This document shows positions 13,483-26,673 of a stretch of 64,000 nt of DNA, piece by piece (position 1 is the first letter of the stretch; each line of letters starts with the position of its first letter). The stretch is from Plasmodium malariae (Eukaryota; Apicomplexa; Aconoidasida; Haemosporida; Plasmodiidae). The stretch spans positions 793,501-857,500 of the forward strand of contig NC_041778.1 in assembly GCF_900090045.1 (NCBI RefSeq). The letters run 5' to 3'. The notes under the pieces were generated by a model. The model did not search any database, was not told the origin of the DNA, and saw only the letters and a program-made list of their open reading frames with translations. A program made the position numbers and the translations under genes.

Positions 13483-13488
13483 CAAAAA

Positions 13489-14001
13489 ATGTTCAAAATT
13501 TTAAAGGGGAAAGGGAGCCCATATTTTAATTTATTAAAAATTTGTAATGGTGACATGAAGGCCCTTTTTTCTTCCTCGTTTAGGGAGGAGAACAAAAAAG
13601 TCAATTTGAACAATAATGTAATTATTGAGGATAAAAAGAAAGAAGAAAAAGTAAGAGAACAAATATTGCACTTAAGCAATGATGCAATAAATAAAATGAA
13701 AGAAGTAAATTCTAAATATAAAAATTCCAAAGCATTAAAAGTGTGCGTAGAAGCTGGAGGTTGTTCAGGATTTCAGTACTCCTTTTCATTAATTGATAAA
13801 AATGAAATAAAAGAAAGAGATGTAATTGTATATAATAAGGAATGTGTTGTAATTATAGATAAACATGCTGTTGATATTTTAAGAAATAGCAAAATACATT
13901 ACACCAATAATCTTATTTCAAAAAAATTTACCATTGAAAATATACAAAATATTTCGTCCAAATGTTCCTGTGGAAATTCTTTTGATATTGATTTTTACTA
14001 A
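13489..14001 (+). CDS. ISCA2: ISCA2-type A-type iron-sulfur carrier protein
   Basis: Single-exon gene of 170 aa. Residues about 58-170 form a HesB/IscA domain. The three conserved cysteines are present: Cys92 in EAGGCSGFQYSFSL and Cys159/Cys161 in SKCSCGNSF. The GGCSGFQY and CSCGxSF signatures match eukaryotic ISCA2 rather than ISCA1 or plastid SufA. The family carries or delivers [2Fe-2S]/[4Fe-4S] clusters. The roughly 55-residue basic N-terminal extension (MFKILKGKGSPYF...) fits an organelle, probably mitochondrial, targeting sequence; that location is inferred. Its place between SERA8 and the giant conserved gene agrees with the P. falciparum order. I chose the first ATG, which follows a run of A as is usual in this genome. 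Confidence 0.93.
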   Translation: MFKILKGKGSPYFNLLKICNGDMKALFSSSFREENKKVNLNNNVIIEDKKKEEKVREQILHLSNDAINKMKEVNSKYKNSKALKVCVEAGGCSGFQYSFSLIDKNEIKERDVIVYNKECVVIIDKHAVDILRNSKIHYTNNLISKKFTIENIQNISSKCSCGNSFDIDFY

Positions 14002-15405
14002 AAAGAAGAAAAAAAAAAAAAAAAAAAATTGAGAGAAAACCATATGAACACAGAGCTCACATTTGAAGTTAAAATTGCCTTGTAACAGAAGTTAGCCAAA
14101 GGAGGGAAGACCCATTAGAATGATTCTACTGCAAATTAATTTTACGTCGAATTAATATTACGTTGACCTAACTTTGAATTAACTTTGAACTAACTTTACT
14201 TCCATTAAACTTTACTTTCAATTAACTTTACTTCCAATTAACTTTACGTCCAATTAACTTTACTTCCAATTAACTTTACGTCCAATTAACTTTACTTCCA
14301 ATTAACTTTACTTCCAATTAACTTTACGTCCAATTAACTTTACTTCCAATTAACTTTACGTCCAATTAACTTTACGTCCAATTAACTTTACTTCCAATTA
14401 ACTTTACGTCCAATTAACTTTACTTCCAATTAACTTTACTTCCAATTAACTTTACTTCCAATTAACTTTACTTCCAATTAATTTTACTTCTTTTTTTTTT
14501 GTGCAGAAAATGTTGTGAAAATATGCACAGAGAGTCACTTCAGGGATAGAATCGATTCTCCTTACAAAGGGGAAACTTATACACACATTAGTACTGACAT
14601 ATGTATATGCACATATTGCATGTTATTTTAATTTTTTGAACTTCAATAATTTTTTTTTCTCTTTTCTCCTTTATCTTTTTTTTTTTCGTTTTGTTGTTTG
14701 AATTATCACAGTATATTTTTTTTCGTTGTCAATTGGTATATTGCACGATGCACAGGTGTGTGTCTGGATTCCGGGGGAAGGGTGATCATATATGAGGGAA
14801 TATTTTAATATTTATTTAGGCTTTTTTTATTAGCCATATATTGTTGAGTTAAGGTATATAATAATATGCATGTGTACATATGTATGTGTAAATGCGTATA
14901 TACAAATTTATGTGCAAAAGCAATGTCAAATAAACCAACAAAAAAAAAAGGAGTCTAGTGTTAAAACCCCATTTTCAGTAAACATTTTTAATAATGAGTT
15001 TGTACTATTTTAAAAAAACGACACATATACCTGTGCGCATGTGCACATATGTGTATCATCAAATGTAAATAAAAGAAGAGGAAGGCAGGGATAACGAAAA
15101 TTTCCTGCTTAATAAAATAATCATATTATATCAAATTTTAATTTCAAATAAAAACAAAAAGAGAATATTGAACACTTGGCATTTTGGGAAAAATGCACAA
15201 CAAAAGAACAAAAAAACAAAAAAAAAAAAAAAAAGAAAGAAAAGAAAGAAAAAAGGTGAAAAATGGAAAAACCATAGAGAAAAAAATAGAATAATATAAA
15301 AATCATTTTCATAATATCATAATACTGCATAAATGGAAAAATGGAATATTGTAAAATGACGAAACAGGGATGGTGTGGAAGAAAATTTTCCCCTTCTTGG
15401 ACACC
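14002..15405. other. Convergent intergenic region with a 16-nt satellite
   Basis: Lies between the 3' ends of ISCA2 and the giant minus-strand gene. Apart from the satellite at 14205-14487 it contains T-rich and TA-rich sequence and no supported gene. Confidence 0.55.
14205..14487. repeat. 16-nt minisatellite, about 17 copies
   Basis: The unit is TCCAATTAACTTTAC(T/G). Copies differ almost only at the final T/G position, which makes a binary T/G pattern along the array. The left edge (about 14160-14215) shows decayed copies, which suggests spread from left to right. Confidence 0.9.
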
Positions 15406-18400
15406 CTATAAATTAACGTCATTAATTCTGGTGTTGAAATCATATATTTTTCTTTTAATTTTGTCCATGTCTGCCAAAACAAAAAAAAAAAAAATATATA
15501 TATATACATGCATATATACATGTATACATACAAGCATGCATATACAAACTTATATATATATATATATTTATATTTATACACACAACGCGTTAGCATTCGC
15601 TACCTTCATAAGCGTACGAAAAAATGTTGGACACAGAGTCACTTGACGGCAAAGACAATTTATCATCTGCAAAATGAGAAGGAGAATTAGAATGCGAATG
15701 AAAAATTGAACAAAAATATGAGTGAAAATCCCAATGAACGAATAGGAGAATTAAAAATGAATAACTTCAATGAATGCCAACATAAAGGAAGGCACGTCTA
15801 AGTGTCAGGGAAAACCCCCCTTTAAAAATTTTTTTTTTTTTTCTCCTCAAGCAGTACTTGTCATTGCGGTACGAGCTGGTGATATACTGGAGTGGTAAAA
15901 TAAGTAGGGGTATTTTTTGATTAGATTTAGGGGGTCAGATGAAATGGGGTCCTCATTTTTAAATTGGTATAAGGGAGGTAAGGACGGAGATTTATTATAG
16001 TTTAATTTTAGTTTAGTTTTTTTTGTTTTGCATTTTTCCTTCATCATGATTTTGTTATTCTTCATATGTGCATTTTGCGGTTTGGCATGTTTTGCTGTAC
16101 CATATTGTAGAGTCTCTTCCTGTTGGCTCACCTCTTGCTGGCTCACTTGTGCCATGTGCGCGTGCTGTAGGAGTAGGTGGAAAGAATGCCTCAACCGAGA
16201 CTGTATTTGCCTGTTGGCAGTATGCACAAACTTGTATAAGTTTCCAATACACGTGTATGCATTAATAACCTGTTCTTGATATTTCAAATAATGCAATTTT
16301 AACAAAAAGTTCAACAACAATTTTCTATTGCAAAAGTTGATAAAATTGTGAATGGATATGGCAAAAATTTCAATCTTCGTTAAATGATTATACTTAAAGA
16401 GGTAGGGGTATTGATCATACAATTTTAGTAAGTTGAGGATATACGTTTTTTCCTTATAAATCATTAACAATTCTAAATTTTTCATAGCATAGATAAGTCT
16501 ACTTTTATTATTATTTTGAAAACATTTTAGGACAAAAAAGAAAAAAAGATCTTGCATTTTCCGTTGAAGTATTTTATTTAATATGAATACAAAAATAGAA
16601 CAATATTTTAAAGAATGATTAAAATGGGAAGAATTAAGTTGTGGTCCTTTTAAGGTATAAAAATGCTTTACTAAATATTCTTTTTTCTTAAATTTGTAAA
16701 TGCATTCTAATTTGTTTATTCCTTTTTCAATTGTTACATTATCTAAATTATTACATAGTTCATTATTTGCAAACATTAAGTTATCACATATAAGTTTATT
16801 TCTTTTCTCTTTTTCATCAAAAATAAATTTTTGAATTTTTAAAAAAGCGTAATATTTTTCACTTTCAACTACTCTTGTTATAATCTTAATTAGTTTGTAT
16901 ACATTTTTTTCTATTACCATTTTCTTACCTAATCGCATATCCCTCAATCGTATGTAGCCGATAAAAATCCTTCTCAAATAAATTTTATACATAATAAATG
17001 AAAAATAAGTTACATGGTCATAATTAAATTTTAATTTTGATATTACAAATGAGATGATTCTATTATTGTATTGTACTAAAATACTATTCACATGCGTTAA
17101 TGCATAGGAAAAAGCCTTTTTCCTTTTACTTAACATTCCATTGTTAAGTATAAAACATCTAAAATAATTAGTCATCCTACTTTTATATAAACTAGATAAT
17201 ACATTAAATAATAATAAAAAACTTTGTTTTTCTAAATTTTCTTTATATACAATTTTTTCCTTAATAATCATGTTAAACAACATATCGTTTGTTTTCACTT
17301 GGTAATTTATAAAACTCGTTTCATAACTCCTTATTAGCATGAAATTCAAATAATTTTGTACATATTTTTTTAGATAAAATTCTAATTTGTCTGTAATTCC
17401 TTGTATTAATCTAATCCTTGTTTTTTTCATTTCTTCGACTCTTATATCATAGTTATAGCTAATTTTCCATCTGTGATATGAACACCTTAAGGCAAATTTT
17501 CTTAATGTTCTCTCACATACTTGTAATAAATGGCTTAAATATAAAACATACACTTTTTTATACTTATCAACCATATAACTGTACACTGTTTCTATATCTA
17601 AATACTCTTTATTTTTATCCTGCTTCTTTGTCTCACTAGATTGTAGTTTACTTTGTATCTTTTCATATACTTCCATTTGATTTGATTTAAATAACAGAGT
17701 AACATTCTTTTCTGACTGTTGCTCTTTTTTTTTAAATACATATACTAGTTTAAATAAATAGGTATTTTTCTTCTTCTTCTTGCTCTTCTTAACGATATTA
17801 ATTTCCCGTATATTACTATAAGATATACATGTTATCACATTTTTTTCATTTTTTTTAATAAGTAAATAATTACACAACAAATTTATTATTACCGAAATGT
17901 ATTTTCTAAACACAAGACCCACGTTCATTTCAAGTTCATACATGTCTTCCTTCTTCATCAAATTCTGCACTTCATCATTAATATGTTTATACAATTTCTT
18001 GTTTAACTCTAATTTGGTTATATCTATATTGTTCATGCAATTATTATGAATCAAATGCTTCGGATATACTCCTTTGTTATGGTAATAATCAAACATGTCA
18101 TTACTGCACATGATGGTACTACCCCGATGGCTACCACGACTACTACCATTACAATTACCATTAAAGCTAGGATCATTCTTTTCATTTATCCTGAATATGC
18201 AAATATCTTCAAAGAACAGTTTATTAATTCTCATTTCTTCCACATCTTTAGCAATAATATCATTACTCCCGTGAGCGTTCTCCTCGTTATTATATACACG
18301 TTCCCATTCGCCAGCTACATCAAAGCTGTTCAACTCGTTATCCTTATTGCTGATGAAGTTCACTTCATCGTCGCTTCTGTCTTCTGCACTACTAAAAGAA

Positions 18401-21400
18401 GTGTTTCTTTTCATACAATCCGCATCATCCACTTCATCCGCAACATCCACTTCATCCGCATCATCCACTTCATCCGCATCATCCACTTCATCCGCATCAT
18501 AGGAACTTTTTACACTTCTGCTATCCCGTTTCTTTGGTTGAATAACTTTTTCTTTATTTTTGATGGCCACATGTTGAACACATCTTTCCTTTTCATTCTT
18601 CATCGATATTTCTTTGCAATTATAGTTCTTTATTATGTTACAACTATGATTTCCGTTCTTGTTGAACATATAAATTTCTTTGTCATTTACCCCTTTTTCA
18701 ATATTTTTATTTTCTTTACTATATGAACATTTTTTTTTTTTTAACATATTAAACGAATTACTGTTGCTTCCTTTGTGGTTATTGTACGTGAAATTTTGTT
18801 CTTCTACTGATGGGCCGTGTAACCCCAGTTTTTCATCAGCATTTGAATATGAACTATTCAGAAAAGTGTCTACACCCCTGCTATTATTGCTAACACTGTC
18901 GATAACACTACCGCTGTTATTACCGCTACTACTACTGCAGCAGCCTTCCTTTTTTTTCACATCGTTATTATCAGTAAAATGTTTACTCGTACGCACATTA
19001 TTGTACTTGTCGCTGCGGAAGGAGAAATAACAGTTACTACTGTTACTACTACGGCTACAGCTACAGTTGAAGTTAACGGTGCTGCTCTTTTTAAAAGTAC
19101 AATTGCTGTTATTATTATTACTATCACTAATATTATTAATGTTATAATTATTATTACTACAAATATTATTACTACAAATATTATTACTACAAATATTATT
19201 ATTACAAATATTATTATTACAAATATTATTATTACAAATATTATTATTACAAATATTATTATTACAAATATTATTAATGTTATAATTATTATTACTACAA
19301 ATATTATTATTACAAATATTATTATTACAAATATTTTTATCACCACAAATATTTTTATCACTACAAATATTTTTATCACTACAAATATTATAATTACTAC
19401 TACTATTATTATTATTATTACCGTTATTGTTACAATTCTTGCTAGCAAAAGGACGATGAAGATTCTTTTCTTCTTTCTTTTCTACGGTTATAAATTTCGA
19501 AGACTTATCAGTGGCCGCCTCATCATTTTTTTGCTGTGTTGAAAAAACAGTTTTCACCTCTAGTGCATTATTATTATTATTGATAATTTTACCGACAAAA
19601 TTTTTTTTTTTTTTTTTTTCGCTATTTTTTAAAATCTCAAAAAAAAAATTTTCCTTATTACAATTATAATTTAAACAGTCACATGATTTTACCATATTTT
19701 TTTTATATTTAAAATAATTATTTATTTTGTTATCATCCTGAATAATGAAATTGTTATATTTTTCCTTTTCACATCCTTCGTGCTCTTCCCTTTTTTCATC
19801 ATCATTTTCTCCACTATTAAAATGGCTATTTGCATCATCATTTTTATCATCATTTTTATCATCATTTGCATCATCATTTTTATCATCATTTGCATCATCA
19901 TTTTTATCATCGTTTTCATTATCGTCACTCTTGCGTAATAAAGACGAGTTACTGTGGTCATTTGAAAGTGTGTACATATTACACCTGTTATGATCATTTA
20001 ATACTGTTTCCTTTTTTTCATTTGCAAAAATTTTTTTTTTTTTAATGCCTTCTTTGTTAACCTTTTTGCTCGTTTTATAATTACATAATTCATTCGAACA
20101 TGCTAATGATGCTGTAATGAGTTCTTTCTTCTCCTGATTTTCCTTTTCAAATACCCATCGGTTTAAACAGTCATCGTAATCGGCACCATCATCATTATAG
20201 TCATCATTACCGTAGCACTTCTTAACCAATTTATGTTCATAGCTCCTGTGTAACTTGTGAGGCGAATCGGTGATATAATTCTTCCGAATACTTTTATTGC
20301 ATACATTTTTATACAACCGTTTGTACATATTTTTACACATGTTTTTATACAAAATTTTGTAATATATATATTTTTTACCATTCCATTTATTCTCCTTATT
20401 TCCATGCCTGGATGAATGACTATGTTTTTTTTTAATATTATTGTACATGCTTTTGAACAGTCTGTTATTATTACCCTTCATCTGATTCAATTCATCATGC
20501 GCTTTATCTATCATACTCTCTTCTTCTGTTTCACTATGTGCGCTTTTTGCTACCAATTTTTTACAAAATGAGTTTTCCTCTTGAGTGTCAATTTTTGTCC
20601 TTTCCCCTGCACAATCAGTAATGTGCATATTATTTTTTTCTTTTTTCATCCTTTTTGGATCATCCTCTTGATGCATGATTGACGCTTCCCCATTATTTGT
20701 ACTAACATTTTGAGCTTTGTATAAATTATCTTCTTTATTTATTCCATTGGGTTTATAATATTCCGGTTGTATTGCAAAATGAGGATATCTTAAAAATTTA
20801 TCAGATGGAAACGAATCATGATTTTTATATAAATTCAAATTGATGTTTTTTGTGGGTTTCTCTTCTACATATTTGTGACCCTGTTGTATGATCTTCTGTA
20901 TAAGCATATCCTGTTCATTAACACATAGTAATGATTCATTTACAGAGCAATTTTCCGAATTCTCCACATTATTCATACATGTATCTATAACGTTTTTTAT
21001 AACACTTTTTTTTTTTTTGGGTTCATATTTAAAATTATTCTTATTTACATTGTTTCCCCCTTCTACCTTTTCTATTCTTCGCTGAAAAAAATGTGAACCT
21101 TCACATAAAAAATTTTGTAAATCCTCATTCTTAAAAGTGTACATTTTGCTTTTACCAACCTTCTCATCGTTGATTAAATTTTTTCGAAAATTTTTATATT
21201 CTTCTGAATTTTTATACAATCTTATGTTATCCTTTAATTTAGATAATAGATTAACTGGTATATCTCTCCTACTTGCATATAATAATGCTTCATCGTTGTA
21301 ACACTCTGTAGAGTCATAACATTTCATTGTTGGAAGAGCTTCATTTGGATCAAAATTTTCTTTTCTTGAGCTGTATAGCTTACTATATTTTTCTTTTTTC

Positions 21401-21741
21401 AGTCGAACTACTTGCTTTTTATATATATAATTTATGTTAATTTTGTTTTTATGCTTACACATTTCAGCTATTCTCTTTTGCACACCATTTCTCCTTTCAT
21501 AGGTCCTCTTTTTTTCCTTACTACTATTCTCATACATAATATCATTATGTTGGTATGTTTTGAGTGCTCTGGGTGTTTTGTGCGTTTTAGATGTTTTATG
21601 TGTTTCATGCGTTTTATCATTCGATTCATAGTCTTTTAATACACTTCTGTCATGATTTTTACTCTTACCATGTTCTTCTAACAAGTTGTTTATACTATAG
21701 TCATTGTAGACATACAACAAATCCAATTTATCTCCTCTCAT
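15406..21741 (-). CDS. Giant conserved Plasmodium protein, function unknown
   Basis: The main exon begins with the ATG at 21741 and runs open to a stop at 15847 (1,964 codons). I infer that it instead splices near 15888 to small exons 15604-15666 and 15406-15470, giving about 1,993 aa ending RINDVNL. The signals are strong (TTTTGCAG acceptor, GAAG/GTAGCG, TTTGGCAG) and all phases agree. The N-terminal two thirds are mostly low complexity: Asp/Asn/Lys repeats near residues 607-640, a Cys-containing NNNIC repeat near 780-875, and an Ala-Asp-Glu-Val-Asp repeat near 1080-1108. The C-terminal ~700 residues are ordered, basic and helix-like, with no domain, signal peptide or membrane segment I recognise. 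Position and strand match a conserved gene between IscA2 and MSP4 in P. falciparum. It is divergent from MSP4, 4.9 kb away. Confidence 0.85.
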
Positions 21742-24700
21742 GTTTTCTAAGTCATTCCCAATGGGACGTAAATCATATAATAAAATTATAACAAAATGAA
21801 GAGGGATATGTGGGAGATTCTAACTCTGTTAGTCTTCACATGACGTTTCTGTGTATAATTATTCATGAACGAGTGCATGTCCACACACCCATATATACGT
21901 AATTACATGAATATGTATGTATATATATATATTTATGCACACATTACATACACATGGTCAGGGAACACAAAATGGATAAAATGTAGAAAATGGGGGATAA
22001 GGTTTATTGGATAATAATATAATTACAACAAAAAAAAAAAAAATGAATAATGTCATAAATTAAAAGGAATGTGCATAGATTTGAGTTTCAAAAATTTACA
22101 TAAAAATAGACACACAACTATCTGATTAAATATTTGTTCTAAAACAAACTACTTAATCTAAAAAAAAGGAAGGGAAGATAAGAAAACAAGTAAGAAAGGT
22201 AAGTTAAGATAATATAAGATAAGAAATGATCATGTATGATATAATGTATTAAGACATGCAGAATACGCCAGAATTATTAATGCGCAAACATTTAGATTAA
22301 AAAGAAGTGATCACGCTCCTCCCTTTTTTGTGCTTTTTATTTTTTTTTTTTTTTTTATCATTCACAACTCATATATATATATTCCCTATATTTATAATGT
22401 ACTTCAAAATTATTGTCTTTTATTGCATATAAGGTACTCTATATATTTAATTAAATGTATTTTCCTTTATGCAAAATAATTCATATTTTTAATATTTATA
22501 TTAATGTAACTTAAAAATATCTTTTACATATTTGCATTATAAAAAAACGGTTGTATAAATGGTACATAAACTAAGTAGATTTTAAGGAAAAAATGTAAAT
22601 GCGTCATGTGTACATGCATATATGTAGATATATATACATGTATATGTATCAAACATATTTTTCTGGACCTATAAAAATAGTAAAACCAGTTAGCTTATTT
22701 GCTTAATAATAATAACATATAAAAAAAAAAAAAAAAATACTTTTGTAGCATTGTAATAAATATGTAATATTTTTAATACATACACACATACATAATACAT
22801 ACATATGTACATACTTGCAATTATATATATATAGAACAAGATATACAAAAAAAAAAAAAAATTATTCTAAAATGGTTACAGAGTTTTAAAATAAATCAAG
22901 AAATGCTACTGCATATTATATGATGTATTTTCATACTATTAATTTTCAAAAGGATTTAAAATTTATTGTGTCATGGCTTAAGCAAAGATAATGTAATAAT
23001 ATGTAGGGTTGTTATATACGAAACAAAAAACCTTAATTTGTATATTCATAAAAAATAAAATAGTCAAAAAAAAAAAAAAACAATTGTTGAATTATATTTA
23101 TTTATAAGGGAAAAAAAAAAAAAAAATACTTTAATAAGATAACATTTTATTATTTTATTTTATTTTTTTGTTTTTATTATATTATATAATGTTCAGTTAC
23201 ACATTGGTTTTTATTCACATGTGTTTATATATTTAATTTAAAGTAAAAATAGTGACAAATTTGATAAGGAATGTATATGCTTAAAAAAAGAAAAAAAGAA
23301 TGTGTTAACCTTTCCCTTTTTTTTTTTTTTTTATGTTTTGCTTGATCATTTTGTAAACATTATTTTGTGTTTATATATATTTATTACTTAAATGTTTGTT
23401 TGTTTGTTCATTTATTCACTTATTTATTTATTTATTATTATTTTTTTTTTTATTATTCCGCGAAAATAAACTATTATTGCATAATGGATTAAGCTATTTG
23501 CGGGCTTCAATAAAAAAAAAATAAATATATGTATAATATATACATATAAATATTAAAAGGTGAAATAATTATGACCTGTTCATAATATTTTTACATGTCT
23601 TTTTTCTTTGCATTTTTTATTTTATGTTCACATAAAAAGTGTTAATAAATATGCAGAATTAAGCAGTGGTACTCCTTAATAAGTTTTATATATGTGATGC
23701 CCTTGTTACAAATGAAAAAAAGATAAAAAAAAAAAAAGAAATTTTTCCAAAAAACACATAAATATAAAAATGTTCTTTTATTCAAAAGGTCTAAACAGCA
23801 TATATGTATACTAATAACTATCAAACGATTCTATAAACTGTTTAAAAAGTTAAAAATGAACATAAAAAAAAAAAAGAAAAAATATTTTCTTAATAAATTT
23901 ACAAAGATATTTTAAAATTAAAATGCACAATTTTTTTAAAGGTGGATTAAATTTTCTTTCTTTTTTTTTCTTATATAATGAAAGAGTGTAATTTTACCAC
24001 ATGCCCCTTAATAGCGTACTTTAAAAATTACGTTAATAAAAAATGTATATATTTATGTCTATATATATATATATATGTAAGTACTTCAAAGAAGAATGAA
24101 GAACTCACCTTCTTCATAAATCGTGGGACCAGGTTTCTTTACGTTATTTATATGTAATTAAGTTAATTTTTTACACAATAAACTCTCGAATTAACAATTT
24201 TTTGCTTTACAGTGTATTAAATTAAAATTTGTTCGTAAAAAAATGCAATTTAATTTTATCACCAAATTTTTTTAAGCTGCTATGTATATGTGTATATATA
24301 TATCCTATATGTTTCAATTTTGTTTCAAACTATTAATATTTTTACATATATTAATAAATATATCACATTTATAGTATAATTATTTTTAACAGTTTTATAT
24401 GAAATAATATTATTAATTCTTGGAAGAGGGCGGTAAACACATGAAGTGTGCGCTTGGATGATTGATTAAAATTAAAAATAATAATGATATTAAATAAATG
24501 AAAGAGCTAAAAAGCTGCGAAAGGGGGAAAATTATAAAAAAAAAAAAAAAAAATTCAAATTACTACTCTTAAAATGTAACATTAACAGTACAGGTAAATA
24601 ATTAAAACTAAAAGAATGAAAGCAACAATTGTTGCTCAATTAAAATGAAGACTCCACATTATAAAAAAAAAAATAAAACAGTTTATGAACACTTCAGAAA

Positions 24701-26673
24701 AAAAATGTTTATTATGCATATATATATATATGTATTTGTAAAAATAAATACAGTACCAATTTCGTAAAAAACCATGACCTTTTTCAACTCCCTGTTACAG
24801 GAATAAGCTCATTTCTTTTGCGTAAAATACAGAAAAAATAAACATATTTTTCAAAAAAATTTGTGCTATTATTTAAATAGTAGAAAAATTAAAGGTATAC
24901 ACTTTATATAACTTAAAATCGTAATTTAAAAAGTAATTACTATAAATGTAAACTGAAATAAAGAAATCAAATGCGTGTAATCCTTGAGGGGTATTTTAGG
25001 TACATTAATAAAGGAAAAAATTTTACAACTCATACGTTATTTTAGTAGGATATACAATTTCGTATGCTCTTCGTCATATTATGTATTTATAACTGCACTT
25101 TTAATTTCAACATAAAATGTTTCTGTTTTTGAATATTTTAAAATAAAAGCATGCATGCAAATATTTTTTTTCATTTTATATTATTATTATACGTTATTAT
25201 TTATATTATTTTATTTATTATTTTATATTATTTTATTTATTATTTTATTTATTAGTTTTTATTATTTTATTTGTTATTTTATACTATTTTATTTGTTATT
25301 TTATTTTATATTATTTTATTTATTATTTTTTATTTTATTTTATTTTATTTTTTTTGTTTTTTTTAATTATTACTGTTCTTTTTTTTTTTTTAGCGTTACA
25401 TACATATTAATGGCGACTTAAAAATTATCATGTCCAGAAATATTCTTTTACACATTTATTTGAAAAAGACTAAAGAAAAACATTTACCTCATATGTTTTG
25501 TCATATATATTTATTTTAAGAAATTTTCAATGTTCTAAAGAAATATACAATTTTTATGCATTACTATACGAACATTTTTTTACTTTTTCCATTTTTGTTT
25601 CTGTATTTTCCCGATTTTTGCCGTGTTTCTATTTTCACGTATTTGTGTAAAGCAGCAAATCTGCGAACAAATGGCCAGGCACATAGTACAGTATAATAAA
25701 TCCTTATATTATAATTATTTACCTTTTTAAAATTTAATAGTTATGTATATTACATAAACTTGTGTAATTACGCTTTTTTTCTTTTTTTTTTTTTAATTTT
25801 TACCATTGAGAATTATATATATGTATATATATACTAAAGTATATATTTTATTTTTTGTTCACATACTTAATATTTAGTGTAACACATGTGGTCATCTCAT
25901 AAATAAAAAAAAAAAAAATGTATTTTGTGTAATTTTTTGGGGTACTGTTTTTTTTTATTAGTATAAAAATACCTCCTTTTTTTCATTTATTGGATAAGGA
26001 TGCTACAAAATAATTTTCTCATCTGCTATAGCAGATACGTGTATGTATTATGCATGTATTTGTAATGTCGCATGTTCGATAAAGTGTTACATATCTGTAT
26101 TGGTGTTGAAAGCCACTAAGGTACACATTTTCGCTGATACGAATATTGGTGAATATATTATTTAAAAGTAAAGAAAGTAAAAGCTAAAAGTTAAAATAAA
26201 TGTATATTTATTTTTTTTAAGATCAAATTAATTTTTGTCATAACATAAGGAATTATTGTAAAAGGAAAAATTGAAATAAAGCAAAAAGAAACAAAAAAAT
26301 TTTATAATTCATATTTCGGGAAATATACATATGCATGTATATATGTGAATATGATGTGTATAAGTGTATATATATATATATATATATGTGTAGTTATTTA
26401 ATTTTTTAATATTTGGAAAAAGCTTATCTTTACGATTTTTAACTCTTTCCGTATTACGAATATTTCTAACATTTTTAATTTTTTGAATACTTTTAACTTT
26501 TACTGTATTGGGATAATTGTAAAATACTTTTTTTTTTATCACGTTTTTGTTCTGAAAATTTTTTTAATAATATATTTGGCTGTAGTGATTTTTCTTTCTT
26601 GTTTTCATTCTCTCTTTTCTTTCTTTTTTTTTTTTTTTTTTGTATTTGTGTCTTATAAGATATACTGAACACA
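21742..26673. other. Long AT-rich intergenic region, divergent promoters
   Basis: 4.9 kb between the divergent giant gene (minus) and MSP4 (plus). It is made of poly-A/T runs, TA microsatellites and a TTATTTTATA-rich stretch at about 25160-25360. I found no open frame, splice-consistent exon or structured RNA in it. It presumably holds promoters and 5' UTRs for both genes. Confidence 0.55.

Larger units (their letters stand above)
10715..13488. other. Repeat-rich intergenic region between SERA8 and ISCA2
   Basis: No coding region is supported. Open frames near 10949-11239 and 11584-11990 are products of tandem repeats and TATG/TA microsatellites and are open on both strands. The repeats listed separately lie here. 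Confidence 0.6.

Noticed and set aside
18046..19542. Plus-strand frames of 116-226 codons opposite the giant gene
   Set aside because: Antisense shadows of Asn/Asp repeat codons; Ile/Thr-only composition.
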